DNA of 64,000 nt, taken from an uncultured Opitutales bacterium (GTDB taxonomy: Bacteria; Verrucomicrobiota; Verrucomicrobiia; Opitutales; Intestinicryptomonadaceae). Made by a program: the position numbers and the translations under genes. Location of the stretch: assembly GCA_900547395.1 (NCBI GenBank), contig URGP01000005.1, forward strand, positions 1 to 64,000, read 5' to 3'. Below, one piece after another: positions 52,605 through 61,609 of the stretch (positions within the stretch are counted from its first letter, which is position 1; every line of letters starts with the position of its first letter). A model generated the notes under the pieces. The model ran no database searches and was not told where the DNA came from. It worked only from the letters and a program-made list of their open reading frames with translations.

Positions 52605-53545
52605 TGAAATTCTGCGCAAAAGTCGTTTTTATCGCCGCGCTTGCCGTCATAACGGCATCGTCGAAGTCTTTTGCGCAACAGCACAATGATTTCACCGAGG
52701 GCAACATAACTCTCGAACGTTCCGAAATGGAAAAAAAGGAAAGCCGCTTTCAAGATGAAAAAAGCAGGCTGAGGGAAAAGCAATTTTCGCCAAAAACATT
52801 CCAACCCAAAGACGACGGAGCAGGCGCAAAAGCCTTGCAGGAGAAAAATTCCAACTTAAAAAGCGGCGCGCTCGCGGAAACGATGTCGGGCAAAAAAAAC
52901 GACCGCTATCAAAAGGGCTTTTCTGCGCCCGAACTAAACCGTTTTGAGGGCAATTTTGACATACCCGAACTCAATGTAATAAAAAATTCCGACAAAAATT
53001 TGTCCCGAATATACGAAGGCAGCATAGACTTTTCAAAACGCCACTATCGAGACGGGGAAATGCAGGAATTTTTGGAAAAAGTAAGCGAGAAATCAATGCA
53101 GGACATAAATAAATACATGTTCCGTTCCTCGCGCTCGTCAGACCCGGGAATGCCAACTTCGCAAGCGGGCGACCAGCTCGGGCTTTCCGACGTAAAAACA
53201 AACTCGATAAAAGACTTTCTTTTCGGAACAAAAAAAATAGAGCGTCCTACTGTTGCGTTCACAAAGGATATAAATGTCGGCGCAATAAAAAGCAGCAAGG
53301 CAATGGATTTGGCGGAAGCAAAAAAAACATCAGCCCCTCCGCCGAATGCAAAAATGCTCCCCGCACAAGTAATAGGCGAAAAACAAAACGCCCGCCCCGC
53401 GCAGACCGCCCCCGAACGCAAAATAAAAATCGCGGAAAAGGAAGTCATACTAAACTCACAAGGCATGTTTGCGCCCAAAGACGGCTCGCAAAAGCAAAGC
53501 AGGTATAAAATCAAGGTCGAAGTTTCCGAAAAAGAACAAAAATAA
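52604..53545 (+). CDS. uncharacterised exported protein
   Basis: A 313-residue protein with a signal peptide (VVFIAALAVITASSKSFA, then QQ). The mature part is very hydrophilic: long Lys/Glu/Ser-rich segments (MEKKESRFQDEKSRLREKQF), a Pro/Ala-rich stretch (KKTSAPPPNAKMLPAQVIG) and a short C-terminal tail of charged beta-like character. It looks mostly disordered and may be periplasmic or outer-membrane associated. No family recognised. The TAATG overlap with parB implies coupling to it. Confidence 0.72.
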   Translation: MKFCAKVVFIAALAVITASSKSFAQQHNDFTEGNITLERSEMEKKESRFQDEKSRLREKQFSPKTFQPKDDGAGAKALQEKNSNLKSGALAETMSGKKNDRYQKGFSAPELNRFEGNFDIPELNVIKNSDKNLSRIYEGSIDFSKRHYRDGEMQEFLEKVSEKSMQDINKYMFRSSRSSDPGMPTSQAGDQLGLSDVKTNSIKDFLFGTKKIERPTVAFTKDINVGAIKSSKAMDLAEAKKTSAPPPNAKMLPAQVIGEKQNARPAQTAPERKIKIAEKEVILNSQGMFAPKDGSQKQSRYKIKVEVSEKEQK

Positions 53546-53548
53546 TCC

Positions 53549-54199
53549 ATGCGAAAAATCGAAACCGTTTTCTTTGACCTTGACGGAACGCTTGTCGATA
53601 ACTACGAAGCGATTGCAAAGTGCATCTCCGTCTCCCTTGAACCAATGGGCATAACTCCGCCAACGCTTGAAAAAGTAAAGCGCACTGTCGGAGGCTCCAT
53701 CCTAATCACTTTTGAAAAGCTGATTGGAAAAAATCTCGCTCCACAAGCCGCAAAAACTTATATGGAGCATATCAAAGACTACGAACTACTCGGCTTGAAA
53801 GAAATGCCCCATGCGCGGGAAATCTTGCAAGGCTTGAAATCCCGCGGAATAAAATCCGCGCTTTTTACGAATAAATCCCAAAAATCCGCGGAAAACATAA
53901 TCGAGTTTCTGAATTTGAGTTGCTTTTTTGAAAAGATAATAGGAACCGATTTGCACGGAGCGCGAAAGCCGGAAAAAGAATTTACTTTGCTTGCGCTTGA
54001 AAAAATGAACGCATACTTTGAAACAAGCGCAGTCGTCGGCGATTCCCCATACGACTACAAAGCGGCAAAAGCCTGCGGGTTAACGCCTATACTTGTCGCG
54101 ACGGGAGGAAATTCTTTTGAAAGCCTCGAAAGCTTATGCCCCGGAGCAAACATATTTAAAGATCTGCGCGAAGCAGAAATTTTCATAGAAAGCAGATAG
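53549..54199 (+). CDS. HAD-superfamily phosphatase (phosphoglycolate phosphatase-like)
   Basis: The 216-residue HAD hydrolase has motif I FFDLDGTLVDNYEAI, motif II in KSALFTNKSQKSAEN, a Lys in GARKPEKEFTLL, and motif IV GDSPYDYKAAKACG. The alpha-helical cap inserts after motif I, as in phosphoglycolate phosphatase and PGMB-type enzymes. The substrate cannot be settled. It starts 3 bp after the exported protein gene and converges with the GTPase/DUF3482 gene, the two stops being 2 bp apart. Confidence 0.88.
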   Translation: MRKIETVFFDLDGTLVDNYEAIAKCISVSLEPMGITPPTLEKVKRTVGGSILITFEKLIGKNLAPQAAKTYMEHIKDYELLGLKEMPHAREILQGLKSRGIKSALFTNKSQKSAENIIEFLNLSCFFEKIIGTDLHGARKPEKEFTLLALEKMNAYFETSAVVGDSPYDYKAAKACGLTPILVATGGNSFESLESLCPGANIFKDLREAEIFIESR

Positions 54200-54201
54200 C
54201 C

Positions 54202-55440
54202 CTACTTGGCAGACTGCATAATGGCGTCCGCCAATTCTTCCCTAAGCGCGTTCTGCATGGCAAAAAATGAATCGCTCTCGTCTCCATTCGCGGCGCGTAT
54301 TGAAAAACGCGCAAGCTTTTCGGAATTTATGAAAACAGGCGCAAAGCCGCGTTTTGACAAGTCGATTTCAAATTCTTTTGTCGCCGATTTCGCGTAGGAA
54401 AACGACGCGATTGAAGAAACAAAAAACACGGCGTCCCTTGCAAAAATTTCGGGAAGATCGGAATTCGGATTTGCCGCGCAAAGGGCGTCGGGCTTCTTCG
54501 CAAAAGGCAGCTTGCCCCAAAGCCTGCGGATTACATTCGGCAAAATTATGCGCATTTGCAAATCCGACAGTTTGAAATCGGGCGCATTTACCCTTATGCC
54601 CGAATATCTGAACCTGCGCAAAACTTCGCGCCTAAACCCCGACACAAACGCGGAAACCATCGAAGAAAAATCGCCATGCAAACGCAAAGACTCATCTTTT
54701 GAAATCGAAAAATTCGACATTTTCAAGGAGGAGCGCAAATTCATCAAGTCTTTCAAAGAGTTCAAAATTTCCCCCGCCGCCGCGTCTATGTTGCTGCGCC
54801 AAAGAGAAGTCCTGTTGGCTTTCAAGGCGCGCAAAACTTCGCTCAAGTCAGAGCGGACGCGCAATGACGAAGCGGAGCAAATTTCGTCAAACAACCTCGC
54901 GCAATCCGAAAACTTTGTCTTGAAGGCGTCAAATTCAAAACACTCCATCGCGCGGATTGCAAAATTATCGCGCCATTCTCCGATAAAATCGTCGTCCTTT
55001 CTGTTTACAAGCCCCAAAACGGCAACACCCGAACCCAGCATGGAAAAAGTGTCAAGCAGGCATTTTTGCGTATGACCTACAAAATTATCCGCATTGACCA
55101 CAAGCATGCAAATGTCGGCATCGGAAAGCGCCTTCATTATCTCGACATCATGAGCATAGCGCGGATCCTTAAACTCCTCGACAAAGGCGTTCGCGGGGTT
55201 GCGCCCCGCCGCCACATAGTCTTTAAAGCTGAAAAACACCGTTTCGGGATGCTGAAGCCCGGGAGTGTCTATAACCTCGACGTTGCACTTGCCCAAATTG
55301 ATTTCGCGAGGCTGCATATGCTTTGTCTCGCCCGGAATCGGCGAAACCGCAACCTCGTCGTCTCCCAAAAAATTCGCAAAAATACTGCTCTTGCCGTCGT
55401 TCGGACGCCCGACTATGACGATTTTGTAAAGGCTTTTCAT
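54202..55440 (-). CDS. GTPase with DUF3482 domain
   Basis: A 412-residue protein. The N-terminal third is a TRAFAC GTPase: IVIVGRPNDGKSSIFANFLG (P-loop), GETKHMQPREI (switch I), EVIDTPGLQHPE (G3), LGLVNRKDDDF (G4). The rest is the DUF3482 region, mostly helical, ending in a predicted-membrane-proximal part. DUF3482 GTPases are found next to DUF2868 proteins in many Proteobacteria; the same pair is present here, 2 bp apart. The longer frame with 18 extra residues before MKSLYK overlaps the upstream gene and is not used. Function unknown; a role at the membrane is likely. Confidence 0.85.
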   Translation of the reverse strand: MKSLYKIVIVGRPNDGKSSIFANFLGDDEVAVSPIPGETKHMQPREINLGKCNVEVIDTPGLQHPETVFFSFKDYVAAGRNPANAFVEEFKDPRYAHDVEIMKALSDADICMLVVNADNFVGHTQKCLLDTFSMLGSGVAVLGLVNRKDDDFIGEWRDNFAIRAMECFEFDAFKTKFSDCARLFDEICSASSLRVRSDLSEVLRALKANRTSLWRSNIDAAAGEILNSLKDLMNLRSSLKMSNFSISKDESLRLHGDFSSMVSAFVSGFRREVLRRFRYSGIRVNAPDFKLSDLQMRIILPNVIRRLWGKLPFAKKPDALCAANPNSDLPEIFARDAVFFVSSIASFSYAKSATKEFEIDLSKRGFAPVFINSEKLARFSIRAANGDESDSFFAMQNALREELADAIMQSAK

Positions 55441-55442
55441 CT

Positions 55443-56822
55443 CTAAAAAAGTTTTATGTTGCGGCTTGAAATGGAATTTATTTTTCGAGACCACCAGGAT
55501 TTTTCAACTGCCCCCGGCGCCCTGAAAACTCTCTGCAATTTCGAAAGCCTGCCCAAGAGATGCACGCTCACGAATTTATCCGGAAACTTGTTTACGAGAT
55601 TTTCAATATTTTCAAAAACCTCCTCGTTGTAATCGTCGGAAAGAAGCACCAATGCAATGTTTTTCTTCGGCGCAATCGCCTTTTCAAAATCTTCCGAAAA
55701 AATTTCCCTGCCGAAAGAATAGCTCGCAATTTCCGCACCCTGCTCGTTTAAAGAAGCCTTTACAGAATTTAAAATAACGTCCGAAAAAGCCGACAAGTCG
55801 GAACGCAGCAAGACCAAAACGGAAGGTTCGCCTTCGGATGGCAAGCCCGACAACTTCAAAGAATTGTCGCAAGAGGCAAATTCCATGCGCCGTATGATGT
55901 CGCTTATCTTGCGGTCGTTTCTTATTCGGTTTACGCCGAAAGTGCGGGATATTTTGAAATAGAAGAACGCCAAAATTGCGCCGCGCAAAAACACGCCGTA
56001 AAAGAAGCTTGCCATTACGAAGAATATCGCCCACGCCTCGCAGCTTTCCGATGTCAGTTTTGCGCCTTCTCCCGCCAAAAATTTGGACTTTTCAATCTGC
56101 TCCAAAGAAGGATAGCCTGTGCCCTCTCCCACAAAAACAGACCACGGCAAAGATACAACCCCTACAAAGTTCCCCATTCTTTCGGAAGTTACAATGCGCG
56201 GCATTGTCGTGCGCCAGCCGTATTCGTATTCGTTAAACATCGGCTTGAAGAGCTGAACCAAAAAGATGCCGCAGGCAACGCCCAAGCCCAAAAACTGGGC
56301 GGCAATAGCCCCCTTCAAGAAAATCCACTTTTTATTAGCTCCATAAAGCGCGCCCAAGCCCCCTTTGTCTTTGAAAAACCTTGAAAGGATAAATGAAACC
56401 GAAAAGTCCACAACCCTGCCGAATGTCGGGGCAAAGAAAAATGCGCTAAACAGCAAAAGAAGCGGAACAAGCACGCAAGTTATGAAAAAGAAGCTTACGT
56501 TTATCACCCCGCCGAAATCAGCCCCGTTAAAGAATGCGCCCGCAAGAGGCATTCCCACGGCAAACAGTCCCGCAAAAAATAAAATTGCCGAAACTATCCT
56601 GAAAAGCCACACCGCGTTGGCTCCCGCGCTTCGATGCGAAGAAGCCTCGCGCATTGCGGAAAGCCAATGCCTTAAAAGCGACATCTCGTCTTTTTTTTCC
56701 AAATCCGACGCAGTGGAGTAGATTTTGAAATCCCGCGCGCTTTTAAACTCGTCCGACAAATTTTCATCGCGGCTTATGAAAATTTCCAAATCTATTATGT
56801 CTTCTGAACTCAAATGCTTCAT
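55443..56822 (-). CDS. DUF2868 family membrane protein
   Basis: A 459-residue protein with a charged N-terminus and several membrane helices (about 68-90, 105-130, 168-190, 265-290). The soluble C-terminal part of about 150 residues contains SVLVLLRSDLSAFSDVILNS and ALVLLSDDYNEEVFENIENL, which look like the domain that meets the DUF3482 GTPase. It begins the two-gene module with that GTPase, translated from an ATG 2 bp upstream of nothing else. The pair is conserved across distant phyla, but its job is unknown. Confidence 0.82.
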   Translation of the reverse strand: MKHLSSEDIIDLEIFISRDENLSDEFKSARDFKIYSTASDLEKKDEMSLLRHWLSAMREASSHRSAGANAVWLFRIVSAILFFAGLFAVGMPLAGAFFNGADFGGVINVSFFFITCVLVPLLLLFSAFFFAPTFGRVVDFSVSFILSRFFKDKGGLGALYGANKKWIFLKGAIAAQFLGLGVACGIFLVQLFKPMFNEYEYGWRTTMPRIVTSERMGNFVGVVSLPWSVFVGEGTGYPSLEQIEKSKFLAGEGAKLTSESCEAWAIFFVMASFFYGVFLRGAILAFFYFKISRTFGVNRIRNDRKISDIIRRMEFASCDNSLKLSGLPSEGEPSVLVLLRSDLSAFSDVILNSVKASLNEQGAEIASYSFGREIFSEDFEKAIAPKKNIALVLLSDDYNEEVFENIENLVNKFPDKFVSVHLLGRLSKLQRVFRAPGAVEKSWWSRKINSISSRNIKLF

Positions 56823-56850
56823 TTAATGAAAAATTCCTTGTCCTTTTTAT

Positions 56851-56889
56851 AAAAAAACGTTCAAAGCTGCAACAAATAAAGCGTTTGAA
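56851..56889 (-). terminator. possible terminator of the FAD oxidoreductase gene
   Basis: A 6-bp stem (TTCAAA at 56860-56865 with TTTGAA at 56884-56889) runs on the minus strand into a seven-T tract (56851-56857). The loop is long (18 nt), so confidence is moderate. Confidence 0.4.
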
Positions 56890-56896
56890 ATTCGCT

Positions 56897-58549
56897 TTAA
56901 AGCGATAAAATTTGACCGTCGGCTTTTAGTTTTTCGGAAAGCTTTTCGTAATCGACATCCTGCACAGGCATATTTTTATCTATCGCCATCGATGCCGCAG
57001 TCGCCGCAGAATGCCCCAATATCATAAACACGGGCTCCATTCTAATCGAGCCGTATGCGATATGCGAAGCGGAGCAGGCGTTTGTCACCATCAAATTGGT
57101 GCATTCGGATTTTTTTGGAACGATTGAGCCGTAAGAGATTTTATAGGGCTTGCAGCCCGCTCCCACATCGCCCTCGTTTTGCACAAAGCCTTCGGGAGTG
57201 ACATACCTAACGGTATTATGGCTGTCGAGAGTGTATGAGCCCATGCCGATTGATTTTGGCGTTGACGCCCTGCCGGTGCAGTCGTGTTCTGTCATGACGT
57301 ACTCGCCAATCAGTCGGCGGGCTTCGCGTATGTAAAGATAAAACGGCCAGTTGCCCGTGTCGGTAAATTCGTCTTTTGCCAAGCCCCATCTTGAAATATC
57401 CTTGCGCAGTTTTTCAGGCACGCGCTCGTCGTTTGAAAGGAAGTACAAAAGACCAAGCTGGTAATCCTTGTGGGATTTAACTATCTTTTCGCGCGTCTTG
57501 TAGTCGGCTTCGGGATAATCGTAATTCCCGCCCAAAAAGTCGGTGGAAAATGCGCCCTGGTTGTTGGTGTCTGTCTTTCCGTTCATGATGCGGTCGTTTT
57601 TAAGAAAATCGCGCCTGCCTTCGGCTTCGTAATAGCGCAGAGCCAATATGTAATCGTCGGCATTGTAGTTTTCGGGCTTGGGGAACGGAACGCGGTTTTC
57701 GGGCAAATCGGTAAGGCACATTCTGAAGCAATACGCCTGTAATCGGTTGTCGCCCTCTCCAAGCGGGGCAATGGGTTCGCTCGAAACGTGCTTCAAAAGC
57801 CCGCTTTTCGGATTTCCCTTTTCGACATACGGATCAACCTGCTTTTGGAAATGGTGGCGATGCCCTGAGAACTTGCCAAGCCGAGAGCCGTTGTAGTTTT
57901 CTTTATAAACTGAATTGGATTCTCTTCCGACAGTGTAGGAACAACCCGCCGCCGCCATCAAGTCGCCTTCAAATGTGGCGTCTATAAAGACTTTGCCGGC
58001 AAACACATCGCCTTTCAAGGATTTAAACGAAACGATTTTGCCGTCCTTGCTTTTGCGAACGCCTTTTTTTGAGCGGTCGAGGTAAGTGTTTTTATATACA
58101 GGGATTTTCAGCTCTTGAAGCCAGTTGTCATAAACTCGCTCGGCGACGGACGGTTCGAAAATCCAAGCAAGCTCGCGCTCGTCGTCCATTGCTTTGGTTC
58201 CCTGCCCCGACGCCTTGAAATTTTCGCGCTTTTTGCCGAACTTCCAGCTTTCGGGCTTTTTGTATTCAAGCCAAATTCTATGGTAAAATTCCTTGCTGAC
58301 GCCCCCGATTGTCGCGGTTTTACCAGAATCGGTAAATCCCAGCCCCGCGCTCGACATAGCCCCAAGATGGTTTTCGGGAGCGACAAGCACGACGCTCTTG
58401 CCTTCCCTTGCCGCCTGCACCGCCGCGGCAACTCCCGCAGACGTGCCTCCATAAACAACAATGTCCGCCTTGACGGTTTTGGCGTTTAAAGCCAAAGACG
58501 CACACATTAACACTAACGACAATAAAATTTTCTTCATCATATACTTCAT
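56897..58549 (-). CDS. secreted FAD-dependent oxidoreductase
   Basis: The 550-residue protein has a signal peptide (KKILLSLVLMCASLALNA) followed at once by the FAD-binding fold: DIVVYGGTSAGVAAAVQAAR, ENHLGAMSSAGLGFTDSG. A matching late FAD signature is YGSIVPKKSECTNLMVTNAC. This is the FAD_oxidored (PF12831-type) family, very common in Bacteroidota and PVC genomes, often in glycan-related loci, but substrates are mostly unproven. Three ATGs compete near the signal peptide (58549, 58540, 58537). It follows the anti-sigma gene after about 93 bp and could belong to its regulon. Confidence 0.85.
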   Translation of the reverse strand: MKYMMKKILLSLVLMCASLALNAKTVKADIVVYGGTSAGVAAAVQAAREGKSVVLVAPENHLGAMSSAGLGFTDSGKTATIGGVSKEFYHRIWLEYKKPESWKFGKKRENFKASGQGTKAMDDERELAWIFEPSVAERVYDNWLQELKIPVYKNTYLDRSKKGVRKSKDGKIVSFKSLKGDVFAGKVFIDATFEGDLMAAAGCSYTVGRESNSVYKENYNGSRLGKFSGHRHHFQKQVDPYVEKGNPKSGLLKHVSSEPIAPLGEGDNRLQAYCFRMCLTDLPENRVPFPKPENYNADDYILALRYYEAEGRRDFLKNDRIMNGKTDTNNQGAFSTDFLGGNYDYPEADYKTREKIVKSHKDYQLGLLYFLSNDERVPEKLRKDISRWGLAKDEFTDTGNWPFYLYIREARRLIGEYVMTEHDCTGRASTPKSIGMGSYTLDSHNTVRYVTPEGFVQNEGDVGAGCKPYKISYGSIVPKKSECTNLMVTNACSASHIAYGSIRMEPVFMILGHSAATAASMAIDKNMPVQDVDYEKLSEKLKADGQILSL

Positions 58550-58642
58550 TTTTATAATATATTTAATATTACATACAAAAAAACCCAAAACATGTAAAAC
58601 AAATTTTGGGGTCATAAAATATTTATGTTTTGATTTTCAGGC

Positions 58643-59146
58643 TCACTCGCCTTTTCTTTTTCTCGGGATTACCCTGAAAAGCGAACAAGTTTCGCCTTGC
58701 GCCACAAAATTATTTTCAAGAGTAAAATCGTAGAAAGAACTTATATCGGGAACGGACGCAATTTCAATGGAGTTTACCGGCTCGTCGTCCATGTCCATGG
58801 CCCTCTGCGCAAAACGAAAAGTCACGACGGTTGTGAACATCAAAAGGGCAACCACAGACCATTCTGCCGCCGCGCGCTTGCGTGTTCTCTTTTTTATCGT
58901 GTAAACAGGCAGGCGCGGAAGTTTTACGGTTTGCTTTCCAAACATTTTACATGTTGCAAGATGAATGCGGCGCGCCTTGGAAAAATCGTTTTTTGCCCTC
59001 TCGTTTGAGCTTACAAGTTTCGCAAGCAAATCCAGCTCTTCCCTTGTGATTGTCATGTCAAGATACGAGCTTACGAGTTCGTCAAAACGGTTTTTAGAAA
59101 CCACTTTGCCGCCAATTTTGAAAGCCTGTTTGTTTCCTTTTTCCAT
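58643..59146 (-). CDS. probable anti-sigma factor
   Basis: A 167-residue single-pass membrane protein: about 95 N-terminal cytosolic residues with FDELVSSYLDMTITREELDL and FSKARRIHLATCKMFGK, a membrane segment (WSVVALLMFTTVVTFRF, near 99-115), and a periplasmic tail of about 50 residues ending in basic Arg/Lys. It lies 9 bp downstream of the ECF sigma gene with a good Shine-Dalgarno (AAGGAG), the usual place for its regulator. The N-terminus resembles the FecR-type sigma-binding helices of PVC bacteria. Confidence 0.78.
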   Translation of the reverse strand: MEKGNKQAFKIGGKVVSKNRFDELVSSYLDMTITREELDLLAKLVSSNERAKNDFSKARRIHLATCKMFGKQTVKLPRLPVYTIKKRTRKRAAAEWSVVALLMFTTVVTFRFAQRAMDMDDEPVNSIEIASVPDISSFYDFTLENNFVAQGETCSLFRVIPRKRKGE

Positions 59147-59155
59147 TTCCGCTCC

Positions 59156-59743
59156 TTAAATGTTGTCGCTTAAAATATCACGCAACTGCTCGCGGGCGCG
59201 CGACAGCCTGCTTTTTACCGTTCCGACAGTAAGATTCAATTTCGCGGCTATTTCTTCGTAAGACATGTCCATTTCAGAACGCATGCGCAGAACAACCGCG
59301 TATTTTTCGTCAAGACTTGCCATCGCACGCGGCAAGATTTCTTCAAATTCATTTGCAAGCGCCATTTCGGACGGATTCAGCGTTTCGCAAGCCAGAGTTT
59401 CGGCAAACGTGGTTTCGGAATCTTCGGATATTTGCGAATCTATCGAAAAAGATTCGCCGCGACGACGCCTGAACCAGTACCAGTATTTGTTTCTCGCCAA
59501 GTTGGTGACGATGCGGTGAAGCCATGTAGAAGGCGAGCATTCACCCCTGAAATTTTCCATTCCGTTGCGAGCCCTTATGAATGCGTCCTGCGCAACTTCT
59601 TCCGCGTCTTCCCTGTTTTTCAAGAGACCGTAAGCACGGGAAAAGGCTTTGTCCCAATGCGTGCGGACAAAATCGCCAAATGCAGCCTCCTCGCCATTTT
59701 TCAAACGGGTTGCCAAATTTCCTGTATCAACTGCATTTTCCAT
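59156..59743 (-). CDS. ECF RNA polymerase sigma factor
   Basis: The 195-residue protein has region 2 (FVRTHWDKAFSRAYGLLKNR, DAEEVAQDAFIRARNGME, STWLHRIVTNLARNKYW) and region 4 (ALASLDEKYAVVLRMR... DMSYEEIAAKLNLTVGTVKS RLSRAREQLRD), without region 3, as ECF factors have. The ATG at 59743 follows a strong AGGTGG Shine-Dalgarno; a longer frame adds 28 residues with no homology. The gene starts the operon with the anti-sigma factor and lies head-to-head, 129 bp, from the GTPase-like gene at 59873. Confidence 0.92.
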   Translation of the reverse strand: MENAVDTGNLATRLKNGEEAAFGDFVRTHWDKAFSRAYGLLKNREDAEEVAQDAFIRARNGMENFRGECSPSTWLHRIVTNLARNKYWYWFRRRRGESFSIDSQISEDSETTFAETLACETLNPSEMALANEFEEILPRAMASLDEKYAVVLRMRSEMDMSYEEIAAKLNLTVGTVKSRLSRAREQLRDILSDNI

Positions 59744-59872
59744 AATTCCACCTATATGAAAATCTTTGACACGAATTTTAAATAAAAGTTCCAAAAAAAA
59801 TTTATTTTTTATTTTAGCTTGAAACAATCGAATAAAATTCTATGCTGAATTTCAAAAGAAAAGGTATTCGCT

Positions 59873-61606
59873 ATGTTTATGTTTGGCAACAAAAAAAATA
59901 AGAAAAACAAACTTATTTTGGCGGATTGCACAAGGGGGGTTTTTTTTGAAATTTCAAACTTTCCCGCCGCAATCAGTCAAAACGGAGAAATTGATTCAAA
60001 TTCGCCCGATGCGGCAATAATAGAAAAAACCAAGAAAGGCGACTATCTTATTTATCCGGACGAAGATTTTGCGCAAAAAATTGAATTAAACTCAGCCCCG
60101 CTTGGCGAAAAAGAGCCTCTGCAAGAGCAAAACACGCTGAAAATCGGAGACACGCTGCTTCTTTTGTTCGCTGGCGAACATGCCTTGGAAAGCGCGAAAA
60201 AAATAGATTTTTCAAAATGGATTATTTTTAACACGGAATCGGGAACAATAGAAGACGTCGCGGAATTTGGCAAGATAAGGCAGGCGGTCGAAAAGCGCGC
60301 GCTCACCGGAAGCGGGCTCGCGGTATGCCCCAAGGGAGCGACTTGCGGCTTTTTCTATAAAAGCGTGTTCGGCTCCGCCCAGCCGCAGGCGATGTCGCCT
60401 CTCGACACAACTTCGGGCGAAATCAGATGCCCGCTTTGTTGGCTTAAATTCGATTTGGGAGACGCCCTAAGCATTGCCTCCCACGAATCCCTGCGCGGCG
60501 ACCCGATACTTGGAAGCGAAGAAATGTTGCGCTTTCTGCCAACCGCCTTTGACGGAGAAGGCAACGCAATCGACCCTGCGGGAATGCCGTCGCACGACAT
60601 TGCATGCCCCCACTGCCGAAAGAAGCTTCCGACGGGCTATGTCGATTTGAAGCGCCACATATTTTCCATTGTCGGCGCGCCTAGCGCGGGCAAGTCGTAC
60701 TACTTGAGCGTGCTCATAAAAGAGCTGCAAAATTCGGTCTTCCGCCATTACGGGGCTTCCTTAAAAGACTTGGACCCTTCGGGAAACATGCTTTTGACGC
60801 AGATGAAAAACCGCCTGTTTTCGGCAGACACTTCTGAAAGCGCGATTTTGGCAAAAACGGCATTGGAAGGCGCGATGTACGAAAAATATCCGCGTTTCGG
60901 GAAAATGGTTTCCCTGCCAAAGCCGATGTCGTACATACTCTCAAAAGATTTGGGCGCAAAGACAGAAAGCGCGGCGTTGATTTTTTACGACAATGCGGGC
61001 GAACATTTCGAACCGGGCATAGACTTGGAAGATTCTCCGGGCGCAATGCACGTCGCCTGCTCCGACGCAATATTCTTCCTCTTCGACCCCGCGGCAAACC
61101 GCAACTTCAAAAATCTCCTGCACGACAACCCCGACCCCCAGCTTAAAATTGCGGGAAGGCTCGACCAGCAAGATACGATTTTGGCGGAAATGGAAGTGCG
61201 AATTAAAAGAATTCTCGCGCTTTCAACGAGCGAAAAAATCCAAACGCCGCTTGCCGTAATGCTTGGCAAATTCGACATTTGGAAAGACCTGCTCGGAGAA
61301 AAGCTCGCGGATTATTTTGAAAACGGAGAACTTTCCGAAGAAGCAGTAGAACGCAATTCGGAGATTTTGCGCAATTTCATGCTGAAAACAGAACCTTCCA
61401 TCGTGGCGGGGGCGGAAGCGGTTTCGTCAAACGTAAAATACTTTGCAATAAGCCCCCTCGGACACTCCCCGATAAAAATTTCAGAAGGAAATTCCGCGGG
61501 GAAAATCGCGCCCGTGCCCTCATTGCTAAATCCCATAAACGTTGACATCCCGATGCTTTGGGTTTTGAGGCAATTAGAGCCTTCAATCATGCAAAAACGC
61601 GCCTAA
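59873..61606 (+). CDS. zinc-ribbon P-loop GTPase-like protein of the double-GTPase type
   Basis: A 577-residue protein. The first 250 residues hold an all-beta start and two CxxC pairs (CPLC 186-189, CPHC 245-248) that can form a zinc ribbon. From about 262 a P-loop NTPase domain follows: Walker A GAPSAGKS (268-275), a G3-like DNAGE (373-377) after a beta strand ALIFYDNAG, and a G4-like GKFD (465-468). The pattern resembles the TRAFAC-related double-GTPase family that accompanies GAP1 proteins. The frame ends 3 bp before the GAP1-like gene. The exact domain names are from memory and need an HMM search. Confidence 0.78.
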   Translation: MFMFGNKKNKKNKLILADCTRGVFFEISNFPAAISQNGEIDSNSPDAAIIEKTKKGDYLIYPDEDFAQKIELNSAPLGEKEPLQEQNTLKIGDTLLLLFAGEHALESAKKIDFSKWIIFNTESGTIEDVAEFGKIRQAVEKRALTGSGLAVCPKGATCGFFYKSVFGSAQPQAMSPLDTTSGEIRCPLCWLKFDLGDALSIASHESLRGDPILGSEEMLRFLPTAFDGEGNAIDPAGMPSHDIACPHCRKKLPTGYVDLKRHIFSIVGAPSAGKSYYLSVLIKELQNSVFRHYGASLKDLDPSGNMLLTQMKNRLFSADTSESAILAKTALEGAMYEKYPRFGKMVSLPKPMSYILSKDLGAKTESAALIFYDNAGEHFEPGIDLEDSPGAMHVACSDAIFFLFDPAANRNFKNLLHDNPDPQLKIAGRLDQQDTILAEMEVRIKRILALSTSEKIQTPLAVMLGKFDIWKDLLGEKLADYFENGELSEEAVERNSEILRNFMLKTEPSIVAGAEAVSSNVKYFAISPLGHSPIKISEGNSAGKIAPVPSLLNPINVDIPMLWVLRQLEPSIMQKRA

Positions 61607-61609
61607 AAC

